Assembly (NCBI RefSeq): GCF_000219875.1
Contig: NC_017167.1
Coordinates: 2,253,360 to 2,317,359 of the forward strand
From: Alicyclobacillus acidocaldarius subsp. acidocaldarius Tc-4-1
GTDB lineage: Bacteria; Bacillota; Bacilli; Alicyclobacillales; Alicyclobacillaceae
DNA: 64,000 nucleotides
Direction: 5' to 3'
Shown here: positions 57,869-64,000 of the stretch, one piece after another
How the letters are laid out: the number at the start of each line of letters is the position of its first letter
Numbering within the stretch: the first letter of the stretch is position 1
The notes under the pieces: model-generated
What the model was told of the DNA's origin: nothing
The model's database searches: none
What the model saw: only the letters and a program-made list of their open reading frames with translations
Position numbers and translations under genes: made by a program

Positions 57869-57890
57869 AGAAAGCCCGCCGAAGCGGGGC
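57864..57890 (-). terminator. Terminator after parA
   Basis: CCCCGC, TTC, GGCGGGC-type stem followed by TTTCTTTTT on the minus strand; the T-run merges into leader E14. Confidence 0.75.
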
Positions 57891-57920
57891 AGCACGGACA
57901 GCCTTCTCAGTTTTGGTCAA

Positions 57921-58973
57921 TTACAACGTCGCCGCCAAAAACTTAAGTTGATTTTTATATCGTTCTACCGACTCATTTACATTAAGCTTTTGCCCACGAA
58001 TCGAAAACTGTTGCCCTGGTTGCAACTCGCAAATTGGAATGCTTCGCTCACCGCTTATTTTCCCTGCAGAAAGAAAATCATCCAACAAAAACACATGATC
58101 CTCTGGACGTCCGGTACCGAATAGCGACGGATACTGCATGGCAAGTTGTAGCGCTGCGTTTAAGAAGTGCCTCGTTGCCGCATCGGGTTCAAACCGTTTG
58201 CGACGTGACCAGTTCGCATGCGTCACCACGATGGAATGGATCTTGGGCAAGTTTTCGATGCCGCTCATTCGCATGTACTTAATCAAATCCATTGAAGGGT
58301 CATTGAGCATTCGAAACACAAGGCTCAATCCCACAATGGATGCATGATCCACTCGAATCGGCACAATGAGTGCATCTGCCGCCATCCAGCTTAATTGCGT
58401 TGCGCCGTTAAAAAATGGGCTTGTGTCAAAAAGGACACGATCGATCTCATGTGCCACTTCCTCACGCTCCGCGATCCGAGACAATGAAAGAAGGATATGG
58501 CGGATGACCGAAGAAGCCTGCGAATGCATTAACGATGCCGCTGTGCTCAACTGCGAATGAAGCGTCCCGGCAAACAGGTACAATTCCGTTGACCCTTTCA
58601 AAAGATAAGCATCATGTCCCGCGAACGCCGGGCAAGTCCCCCCAACCCGTGCTGCCATTCCGACTTGCGATGGAGTTTGTCCTGTAGGCATGATTTCCGA
58701 GATAAGGGCACCATATAAATCTGGTCCCACAGAAACATTATCGCGCAAAAGAATCTCAGATAGATTCATCTGCGGACAAGCATCGACAAACAAGACCTTC
58801 ATCTGACGCAGTGCCAGTTCATATCCCAAATTAAATGTCAACGACGTCTTTCCTACGCCTCCACGAAAATTGGTGATGACGTAGCGACGAAACGACGGAA
58901 TATTCACTCGACCGTTCTGACCGCTGGTGTAGTCCTCATACCGGCTCAAAACCACTTCCAATGGATCTGCCAT
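57921..58973 (-). CDS. parA: ParA-family partition ATPase
   Basis: ParA is a Walker-type ATPase that moves ParB-bound plasmid copies. The protein has 350 residues. The deviant Walker A reads ITNFRGGVGKTSLTFNLGYE, followed by VLFVDACPQMNLSEILL and, at the Walker B, RVLFDTSPFFNGATQLSWMA. Further family segments are ADALIVPIRVDHASIVGLSL and KIHSIVVTHANWSRRKR. The ATG at 58973 has GGAGGGATGCATAG upstream. Three 16-bp direct repeats lie just upstream. ParB is encoded 1.5 kb upstream in the same direction. Confidence 0.9.
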   Translation of the reverse strand: MADPLEVVLSRYEDYTSGQNGRVNIPSFRRYVITNFRGGVGKTSLTFNLGYELALRQMKVLFVDACPQMNLSEILLRDNVSVGPDLYGALISEIMPTGQTPSQVGMAARVGGTCPAFAGHDAYLLKGSTELYLFAGTLHSQLSTAASLMHSQASSVIRHILLSLSRIAEREEVAHEIDRVLFDTSPFFNGATQLSWMAADALIVPIRVDHASIVGLSLVFRMLNDPSMDLIKYMRMSGIENLPKIHSIVVTHANWSRRKRFEPDAATRHFLNAALQLAMQYPSLFGTGRPEDHVFLLDDFLSAGKISGERSIPICELQPGQQFSIRGQKLNVNESVERYKNQLKFLAATL

Positions 58974-58992
58974 CTATGCATCCCTCCGATTC

Positions 58993-59040
58993 CATTCTTC
59001 CAACCCAACATTCTTCCCATCCAACATTCTTTCCTTCTTA
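58993..59040. repeat. Three 16-bp direct repeats upstream of parA
   Basis: The units are CATTCTTCCAACCCAA (58993-59008), CATTCTTCCCATCCAA (59009-59024) and CATTCTTTCCTTCTTA (59025-59040). The first two differ at two positions; the third is diverged after the first seven bases. Tandem iterons just before parA are typical of partition sites or operators bound by ParB. Confidence 0.7.
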
Positions 59041-59097
59041 GCTTCCATATTATCAAATGGAGAACACGAAACACCAAAAATCAATCGCTCCTTATAG

Positions 59098-59143
59098 AGG
59101 CACGCCAACTGCTCGGCGGCGCTGGTGCCGAGCTTGCCAGATC
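59098..59143 (-). pseudogene. Fragment of a parB-like gene
   Basis: On the minus strand the sequence encodes GKLGTSAAEQLACL. The intact ParB at 60450 has GKLGTSAAEQLAYL at its matching place, and the DNA is nearly the same over about 45 bp. No other part of parB is present. This looks like a remnant of a duplication or recombination. Confidence 0.6.
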
Positions 59144-59179
59144 ACGTACCGCCCCATCGGCGCGAACCTCAGGGGGCGG

Positions 59180-59284
59180 TCACTTGTGTTTCAGCAAGGT
59201 GACCAATGCCACGACGAGCGTCAACAGTGTGACGACAAATGACCCGAATTGGATCATCAGCGACAGCTCTTCGGCTACGCTCAT
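59180..59284 (-). CDS. Putative holin-like toxin (34 aa)
   Basis: This small frame reads MSVAEELSLMIQFGSFVVTL, then LTLVVALVTLLKHK. It matches the pattern of putative holin-like toxins of Bacillota: a short N-terminal amphipathic part, one hydrophobic helix and a basic end. The ATG at 59284 is preceded by GGGAGGGGG, which is inside a strong hairpin. Related small peptides are thought to act as type I toxins with antisense RNA control. No antisense promoter was identified with confidence. Confidence 0.7.
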   Translation of the reverse strand: MSVAEELSLMIQFGSFVVTLLTLVVALVTLLKHK

Positions 59285-59286
59285 GG

Positions 59287-59316
59287 CCCCACCCCCTCCC
59301 TTTCGGGCAGGGGGTG
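59287..59316 (-). promoter_or_regulatory. Hairpin covering the ribosome site of the holin-like toxin
   Basis: On the minus strand CACCCCCTGCCC and GGGAGGGGGTG pair across a GAAA loop with one bulge. The 3' arm is the Shine-Dalgarno of the toxin gene. The design resembles leader elements E1-E12, but the TTTTGCATG half is missing. Confidence 0.65.
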
Positions 59317-59361
59317 CCCCCAAAGGTTGATGCCAACCTTAGTTTACCATTTTACGAATAG

Positions 59362-59853
59362 TTAAACCAGAGTGTTCCTCTTCTTCGGCATTTTCGTGAC
59401 AAACTCGTAGGCGCGGTCATCGAAAAGCATTCGCGTAAGTTGTTCGTTATGCGCATCCAGAAGACGTCGAATTTCCACATCGATCTCGTCAATCTGAGTC
59501 TCCAGCTCCTCTAACAACCGCCGAGCTTGCGGCAAATCCCATCCGCGTTCTTCAAACATCGCAAGAAAATCGGTGTACAACGGCTCCACATCCGAAGGGA
59601 TGCGATCCTTGTTCTCCAAGTACCACACAACATATTCGAGCTCGACTCGCGCCTGTTCGGCCAAGCTTCGCGTATACTCCAATTGCGCATAGCGGGCCAG
59701 CGGATCCGCATCCATCAGTTTTCGGAAGTATTCGTCTGCGAGAGGCTCCCCAAGTTTGGTGATCTCCTCTTCGGTGGCATCGGCATGCGCTCGCACCAAC
59801 TCATACGCCTTTTGATGGAATTCCAGAATGACCGACTCCATATCTCTGATCAT
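59362..59853 (-). CDS. Hypothetical protein, helical (163 aa)
   Basis: This soluble protein is strongly helical and acidic (ELVRAHADATEEEITKLGEP, ARRLLEELETQIDEIDVEIR) and may form a coiled coil. The ATG at 59853 has GGAGGGATGAAGA upstream. It lies 22 bp after the gene at 59876, so both belong to the parB operon. I do not recognise a family. Confidence 0.65.
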   Translation of the reverse strand: MIRDMESVILEFHQKAYELVRAHADATEEEITKLGEPLADEYFRKLMDADPLARYAQLEYTRSLAEQARVELEYVVWYLENKDRIPSDVEPLYTDFLAMFEERGWDLPQARRLLEELETQIDEIDVEIRRLLDAHNEQLTRMLFDDRAYEFVTKMPKKRNTLV

Positions 59854-59875
59854 TCTTCATCCCTCCGACCACGGT

Positions 59876-60349
59876 TTACATCGTCAGCGAGAAGGGTTGT
59901 TGCCCATCCAGCAAATCCGCAATCCTGCCGTCCACCAACACGCCCGCGGGCTTGCCGTGCTGGACTTGATAGGCAATCAGATCGTCGATGTATTTCGCTT
60001 CGTCCATGAAGGCCGCGATCATGGTTTCCAAATACTGCTTTTGCTTGACCAACGTCTCCAAGTCGGCAAACGGCAAAGTCGCGTGCGCGAACTTCGCGCC
60101 TTGTTGCCGATACGGTACCATCGCCCGAACCTTTCGACCTAAAACACGTATCCTGCGCAGCGCTGTGCAGTAGTAGTCATTGTAAAATGCGTTCCATCCC
60201 TTCTCGGGCGTGAACACTCTGCGTGCATACGGCTCCACGAGATCGCGATTCTGCTTCCCGGTCTTCTTGTCGGTGAAGGTGATGCGATACGACAACTCCT
60301 GCAACATCTCCATCGGATACACCAGCATTTGCTCTTGTGCTTGCGCCAT
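59876..60349 (-). CDS. Hypothetical protein of the parB operon (157 aa)
   Basis: This soluble protein opens MAQAQEQMLVYPMEMLQELS and contains many aromatic and basic residues (GWNAFYNDYYCTALRRIRVL, QQGAKFAHATLPFADLETLV). Leader element E15 lies just upstream, with AAAGGGGTG as the ribosome site. It lies between parB and the helical hypothetical gene. No family recognised. Confidence 0.6.
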   Translation of the reverse strand: MAQAQEQMLVYPMEMLQELSYRITFTDKKTGKQNRDLVEPYARRVFTPEKGWNAFYNDYYCTALRRIRVLGRKVRAMVPYRQQGAKFAHATLPFADLETLVKQKQYLETMIAAFMDEAKYIDDLIAYQVQHGKPAGVLVDGRIADLLDGQQPFSLTM

Positions 60350-60361
60350 CTGGCGATCACA

Positions 60362-60395
60362 CCCCTTTCACCAGATGGGGAGTTGCAGGACAAAA
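60362..60395 (-). promoter_or_regulatory. Leader element E15
   Basis: On the minus strand: TTTTGTCCTGCAACTCCCC, ATCTGGTGAAAGGGG, then TGTGATCGCCAG and the open frame start. CTCCCC and GGGG can pair weakly. Confidence 0.45.
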
Positions 60396-60436
60396 CAAAA
60401 CGGCGACGATCCCGATGACATCGGGAACGCCGCCGA
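60393..60436 (-). terminator. Terminator after parB
   Basis: CGGCGGCGTTCCCGATG pairs imperfectly with CATCGGGATCGTCGCCG on the minus strand, followed by TTTTGTTTT that merges into leader E15. Confidence 0.75.
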
Positions 60437-60449
60437 TATGTCCCACGTG

Positions 60450-61814
60450 TCATTTCAACAGCCTCGGTCGCTGAGTGGCGTGGAGCGCGTCGACGATTTT
60501 GGCCATAAACGCGCTGACTTCCTCAAACCCGTCCATGCCGTTTGGCCCGACTCGTTGCTGTCGATAGAACTCGTCCACAACCCAGTCCACCTCGCCGCCC
60601 GTTTGATGACAGACCGTCCAAATGTCCATGACCGCGCGTTCCAGTTTCGTATAGAGTTTGCGACGTTGAACACGCGCCTCGTGCTCATCTTCGATCTTTT
60701 GCAGCGCAGGCGGCACTTGGAGTTGTACGACCGGCGCGCCTTGGCGCAGCTCCTGGATCTTTTGCTCATAACGCGCCAGCAACTGTTCGGTGGCTTGATA
60801 CTTCGACTCAAGCTCTCGTTTCTGTTGTTCAATCTCCACCGCCCGCCGCTTCCACGCCTCGATCTCTTGCTTCACAGCGTCAGGCACCACTTCGACATAT
60901 TCGACAGGTCGATTTCGCAGATCCTCGATTTGCCGCTCCAGTTCCTCAATCCGAGCTCGATCCTCTTCACGCCCCTGCCGCTGCAAAGCATCCAACTCGC
61001 GCCGGAGTGTCGCAACCTGACCACTCTGCTCTTGGAGCTCCCGTATGCGATTCTCCAGCTCCTCAATTCGCACGCGGTCTTCTTCGCGCCCCTGCTCGCG
61101 CAATTTCGCGAGCTCCGCCTGCAAGCGCGCTGTTTCCTGATCACGGCGTTCGGCCTCTTCGAGGCGACGCCGCAACTCTTTGGTCTCGGCAAACGTGCGG
61201 TTCGCGATCTCCTCACCAAGAGCTTCGTACAAGCTGCGCTGGATCTCTGGACTCAGGTACGCCAACTGCTCGGCTGCGCTGGTGCCGAGTTTGCCGGAAG
61301 AGACCAGTGCTTGGAGTTCGGGGATGAGATCGTTTAGTTTGAGTAACCGCTTTGTGGTACGCACATCCTCACCAATCTGTTCTCCTACATCCTCGATCGA
61401 TTTCAAAGGGACAAATTGTCCCTTTGCTCCTTCGCCCCCCGAAACAACTCTTCTCGCCCCTCCTCGGCGAATGCCCCAATACTCCGCCAAAAACTTTGCC
61501 CTTCTCGCTTTCCGCATCGGGTCATTGTCCTCGCCGCGTCTCTCCTCGTTATCGGCGATCAAAAGATACTCCGCCTCTTCAGGCGAAACGTCGTAAATCG
61601 CCACCGGCACCTGTTCAATTCCGAGCTCCTTCGCGATGCGATACCGTTGGTGTCCAGCCAGGATAGTGCCGTCGGGCAGGATCTTCAGTGGGTCTCGAAT
61701 GCCATGGACCTCGATGCTGCGCTTCAGTTCCTCGTACTTCTCGCCCGTGAGATCGACATAATACTCCGCGTTCTTTGGGTGGGGTCTCAGTTTGTCGATG
61801 TGGATCAGGTTCAT
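60450..61814 (-). CDS. parB: ParB-family partition protein with long coiled coil
   Basis: ParB is a CTP-dependent clamp that loads at parS sites. The protein has 454 residues. Residues 1-95 form the ParB/Srx domain (MNLIHIDKLRPHPKNAEYYV, PDGTILAGHQRYRIAKELGI, ADNEERR). The helix-turn-helix region lies at 140-200. Residues 205-360 form a long coiled coil with an internal duplication (REEDRVRIEELENRIRELQ and REEDRARIEELERQIEDLR). The C-terminal 80 residues form another helical domain. It starts behind GAGGAGG. ParA lies 1.5 kb downstream. A parB fragment lies between them at 59098. Confidence 0.87.
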   Translation of the reverse strand: MNLIHIDKLRPHPKNAEYYVDLTGEKYEELKRSIEVHGIRDPLKILPDGTILAGHQRYRIAKELGIEQVPVAIYDVSPEEAEYLLIADNEERRGEDNDPMRKARRAKFLAEYWGIRRGGARRVVSGGEGAKGQFVPLKSIEDVGEQIGEDVRTTKRLLKLNDLIPELQALVSSGKLGTSAAEQLAYLSPEIQRSLYEALGEEIANRTFAETKELRRRLEEAERRDQETARLQAELAKLREQGREEDRVRIEELENRIRELQEQSGQVATLRRELDALQRQGREEDRARIEELERQIEDLRNRPVEYVEVVPDAVKQEIEAWKRRAVEIEQQKRELESKYQATEQLLARYEQKIQELRQGAPVVQLQVPPALQKIEDEHEARVQRRKLYTKLERAVMDIWTVCHQTGGEVDWVVDEFYRQQRVGPNGMDGFEEVSAFMAKIVDALHATQRPRLLK

Positions 61815-61821
61815 GTGGATC

Positions 61822-61857
61822 GCCTCCTCATCGATGCGTCAACTGCACGACAAAACA
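61822..61857 (-). promoter_or_regulatory. Leader element E16 (parB)
   Basis: On the minus strand: TTTTGTCGTGCAGTTGACGC, ATCGATGAGGAGGCG, then ATCCAC and the parB ATG. It carries the TGCA-type left half without a clear hairpin. Confidence 0.45.
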
Positions 61858-61935
61858 CAACGCTGATCAAGCGAACAACGCCGATTGACATTGGTCAGTA
61901 ACCAATGTACCATGCTCCATGAGGTGATCCCCCCC

Positions 61936-62139
61936 GTGAAATCGTACTCATCTCGCGAGGTCATTCGCATGCTCGAAGAAGACGGCTGGTTTCTTGTTGC
62001 GGTGCGCGGGGATCACTATCAATACAAGCATCCAACGAAACCCGGAAAAGTCACCGTGATTCATCCAACCAAGGATTACAAGAGGAAAACTCTCCTTAGC
62101 ATCTTGAAACAAGCCGGAATCGAACCACCGACCTCATAG
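61936..62139 (+). CDS. hicA: HicA-family mRNA interferase toxin
   Basis: HicA toxins are small double-stranded-RNA-binding-fold proteins that cut mRNA. This one has 67 residues, the normal size. Motifs are YSSREVIRMLEEDGWFLVAV and the catalytic-His region RGDHYQYKHPTKPGKVTVIH, ending RKTLLSILKQAGI. The start is GTG at 61936, with GAGGTG 9 nt upstream; the open frame extends 17 codons further without a signal. The HicB-like antitoxin follows 12 bp downstream. Confidence 0.9.
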   Translation: MKSYSSREVIRMLEEDGWFLVAVRGDHYQYKHPTKPGKVTVIHPTKDYKRKTLLSILKQAGIEPPTS

Positions 62140-62151
62140 GGAGGCTCGCTC

Positions 62152-62562
62152 ATGGATAAGCGCATGTACTTCGCTGTGTTTGAACCCGACGACGAAAGTG
62201 AGGGCTATACGGTCACGTTTCCCGATCTTCCTGGTTGCATTACGGAAGGAGACTCCTTTGAGGAAGCCGCAGCCAACGCGCGTGAAGCGCTTGAACTCCA
62301 TCTCTGGGGGATGGAGCAAGACGGAGACGACATTCCGACTCCGAGCAAGCCCGAATCCATCACGACACCTCCAGGCGCATTTTTGGTTCCTGTCGAGGCG
62401 TGGATGGATCTTGTTCGCAATGAAATGGCGCAGCAATCGGTCAACACGATGGTCACCATGCCTCGCTGGTTGAAGGAGGCCGCACAACAGGCTGGAATCA
62501 ACTTCTCACAACTGCTCCAAGAAGTCGTGAAAGAACGTTTGGGAATTTTGGATCATCGTTGA
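62152..62562 (+). CDS. hicB: HicB-family antitoxin
   Basis: HicB antitoxins bind HicA through a degenerate RNase H-like domain and autoregulate through a C-terminal DNA-binding domain. The protein has 136 residues. The N-terminal domain has the typical GYTVTFPDLPGCITEGDSFE and AREALELHLWGMEQDGDDIP. The C-terminus looks like a ribbon-helix-helix or HTH (MPRWLKEAAQQAGINFSQLL). The ATG at 62152 has GGGAGGCTC upstream. It follows hicA, the common toxin-first order. Confidence 0.92.
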   Translation: MDKRMYFAVFEPDDESEGYTVTFPDLPGCITEGDSFEEAAANAREALELHLWGMEQDGDDIPTPSKPESITTPPGAFLVPVEAWMDLVRNEMAQQSVNTMVTMPRWLKEAAQQAGINFSQLLQEVVKERLGILDHR

Positions 62563-62564
62563 AC

Positions 62565-62586
62565 AAGCCGCCCAACTGGGCGGCTT
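62565..62586 (+). terminator. Hairpin after hicB
   Basis: AAGCCGCCC and GGGCGGCTT form a perfect 9-bp stem with an AACT loop just after the hicB stop. The following T-run is short (TATCATCTT), so efficiency is uncertain. Confidence 0.65.
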
Positions 62587-62609
62587 ATCATCTTCACATC
62601 CAGCACGCA

Positions 62610-63149
62610 TTATTCACCAAAAATCTCTGGAAATGAAGACTTAAATCCCTGCTTCGTCGATTCACTGTATCTTGCGTTAGGAAGAGAAAACAGTTTGTCC
62701 ACCAACGACCTGAACGTTCCCTCATTGACATGCCCGTGCTGATAGGCGCATGCCAAGACGCCAAGTGTTCCGATTCGCCGAACTTGATAGATATCGCAAG
62801 TCTTCATCATAGCCCTGTCACTCGTACAACAAACCAGTGATCGTTCGATGGCGAGGGCAATGACTTCGGCATCGTAACGGCTTAGCACCTTTCGCTTGGT
62901 CATAATTTCTGACCAACAACGTAATCCATGTTCAGTGTCAAGTGCAATATGAATGGGTGCCAACTCGTCAAAAGCAGCTTCAGCATTTGGAAATCGAACC
63001 TCGTCTCGAATCATATTTTCAGCCATGTACACAGGAGCAAAAACGAGTTTCAGTAGTTTCACAGCACCGAGGGCGGCAAATTCGTTGAGAACGCTGTTGT
63101 CGATGATGGCAGGTGTGCCGTAGACGTCCTCAGAATTCACTGCCATCAT
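62610..63149 (-). CDS. PIN-domain-like nuclease (DUF3368-type)
   Basis: PIN proteins are metal-dependent RNases, often toxins. The protein has 179 residues. PIN acids appear in PAIIDNSVLNEFAALGAVKL, near DEVRFPN, and in SRYDAEVIALAIERSLVCCT with SDRAMMKTC. This order (Asp, Glu, Asp-Xaa-Glu, Ser-Asp) fits the fold. I chose the ATG at 63149; the longer open frame lies inside the ImmA-like gene. It overlaps that gene by 20 bp. Such pairs resemble toxin-antitoxin modules with COG2856-type partners. Confidence 0.75.
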   Translation of the reverse strand: MMAVNSEDVYGTPAIIDNSVLNEFAALGAVKLLKLVFAPVYMAENMIRDEVRFPNAEAAFDELAPIHIALDTEHGLRCWSEIMTKRKVLSRYDAEVIALAIERSLVCCTSDRAMMKTCDIYQVRRIGTLGVLACAYQHGHVNEGTFRSLVDKLFSLPNARYSESTKQGFKSSFPEIFGE

Positions 63150-64000
63150 CTTCCCTTTCCCATTCAGCAAGCAACCGAGCAGCTTCGTCATGCGAGATAC
63201 CCAGCACAGCCGCTACCTTTGATGCACTAACGCCCTCTTCGGCATGGAGTTGTTGCAACATGCGCATTACACGACGGTTCTTTTCTACATAAGGCATCGG
63301 GTGAGGCTCTTGAACTCCGTATCTTTTCTCCAACTCCTTTCTCAAATATCCATATTCAGGTCCATTCAGAACTCCCTCGTCGTGTAGTGCATAAAGCAAG
63401 GCTTGCACACTAACACCGAACTCGTGTTTCAATTGGATCACGTCGCGCAACTTGTTGCGTGAACGTTTTATGACTATTTTGCACTCGTCTAGACGATTTC
63501 GAGGGATCAGGAAGTAACTCGCAAACTGATTTGCGATTCTTTCATCCAGATTCCCGCGGGATTTGGCGTATACGACTCCCTCTCCCCGATACTGATCGCG
63601 ATGAAAGAGAAGGTGTCCCAACTCATGTGCCGCACTGAAGATTTTGCGCTCCTCTGAAATAGAACGATCGTCATTGATGATGATGAAGGCGCCTCGCCGC
63701 TCACTATAGGCAGAAAATCCGTCAAATGAATGGTCTAACTTCCATGCAAGAACATGGATATGCCAGTCTTCAAGCATTTGAAAGATGAGTTGCCCCACAT
63801 AACCCTCTAGCCCCAATACACTACGAGTCCGATCGGCGATGTCTTGGATTTGAGCCTTGATCCAGGAATTCAGTGCCCCTGGCTTCCGCTCCAATCGATA
63901 ACTTGGAGGTACCATAATCACACGATCCTCGCCCAAAGCTTCTACAACACTCCAATACTCATCAAGCCGTTCAAGCAAGGCACGCCGTACTTCTTGCGTA
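63130..64000 (-). CDS. ImmA/IrrE-type metallopeptidase domain protein (partial)
   Basis: ImmA/IrrE proteins cleave repressors or act as antitoxin-like partners. The zinc motif is intact: FSAAHELGHLLFHRDQYRG (HELGH) with the third ligand region NQFASYFLIPRNRL. The C-terminal 60 residues look like a helix-turn-helix (EEGVSASKVAAVLGISHDEA). The frame stays open to the window edge, so the N-terminus, perhaps an XRE domain, lies outside. It is coupled to the PIN gene by overlap. Confidence 0.85.
   Translation of the reverse strand, partial: TQEVRRALLERLDEYWSVVEALGEDRVIMVPPSYRLERKPGALNSWIKAQIQDIADRTRSVLGLEGYVGQLIFQMLEDWHIHVLAWKLDHSFDGFSAYSERRGAFIIINDDRSISEERKIFSAAHELGHLLFHRDQYRGEGVVYAKSRGNLDERIANQFASYFLIPRNRLDECKIVIKRSRNKLRDVIQLKHEFGVSVQALLYALHDEGVLNGPEYGYLRKELEKRYGVQEPHPMPYVEKNRRVMRMLQQLHAEEGVSASKVAAVLGISHDEAARLLAEWEREDDGSEF

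Noticed and set aside
57654..57920. 88-codon minus-strand open frame ending before parA's terminator region
   Set aside because: It overlaps the polytopic membrane protein in another frame and the parA terminator, and has no ribosome site.
13293..61857. CRISPR array as an explanation for the repeated leader motifs
   Set aside because: The copies are scattered singly, kilobases apart, each before a gene, with no regular spacers and no cas genes.

Overview
The window looks like a moderately GC-rich, spore-forming Bacillota, most likely Alicyclobacillus-like. The reasons are strong AGGAGG-type ribosome binding sites with many TTG and GTG starts, a SleL/YaaH-type spore-cortex hydrolase remnant, AbrB, NsrR and YolD-like proteins, a CcpA (cre) site, and secreted copper-amine-oxidase-stalk proteins. 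The genus is inference; no rRNA or tRNA gene was recognised.

Region 1 (1-9020) is ordinary chromosome: a LacI-controlled sugar ABC transporter operon (lacI-malE-malF-malG, minus strand), a molybdate/tungstate-type importer with its own helix-turn-helix/substrate-binding regulator (plus strand), a 1-Cys peroxiredoxin, an NsrR-type nitric oxide sensor, a YbgA-like protein, and the 3' third of a sleL-like gene that stops abruptly near 9021. I take 9021 as the probable left edge of an acquired element.

Region 2 (9021-64000 and beyond) reads as one large conjugative element, either plasmid-like or integrated. 9100-16300 is an accessory zone: a YolD-like gene, AbrB, an amidoligase plus gamma-glutamylcyclotransferase operon, a methyltransferase and several unknowns. 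16292-48672 is a long minus-strand transfer and pilus region mixing Tad/Flp pilus genes (TadA, TadB, TadC, CpaB, CpaE-like ATPases, TadV prepilin peptidase, TadE-like and other pilin-like proteins) with conjugative type IV secretion genes (VirB4, VirB6/TrbL, a VirB2-like protein, TcpE-like, a VirB1-like transglycosylase, a VirD4/TraG coupling ATPase, a replication-relaxation family protein). GGDEF, HD-GYP and EAL proteins inside it suggest cyclic-di-GMP control. An IS607-like element with a full TnpB but a truncated TnpA sits in the middle. 48803-57805 holds cell-surface genes: a 1382-residue Ig-repeat adhesin, a stalk-domain protein, a BdbC-like oxidoreductase, a NAGPA-like protein and an M50 protease. 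57921-64000 carries maintenance functions: ParA, ParB, 16-bp direct repeats, a 34-residue holin-like toxin, HicAB, and a PIN plus ImmA/IrrE pair. A second, actin-type partition system (ParM/ParR) lies inside the pilus region.

At least sixteen operon starts in the element carry one recurring leader: TTTTGC[AC]TG or a variant, then in most copies a short C-rich/G-rich hairpin whose 3' arm contains the Shine-Dalgarno, just before the start codon. Many genes are also broken by single-base shifts, mostly at homopolymers and on both sides of the boundary, so I suspect consensus errors. For such genes I give the extent of the repaired gene; entries typed pseudogene are broken as written.
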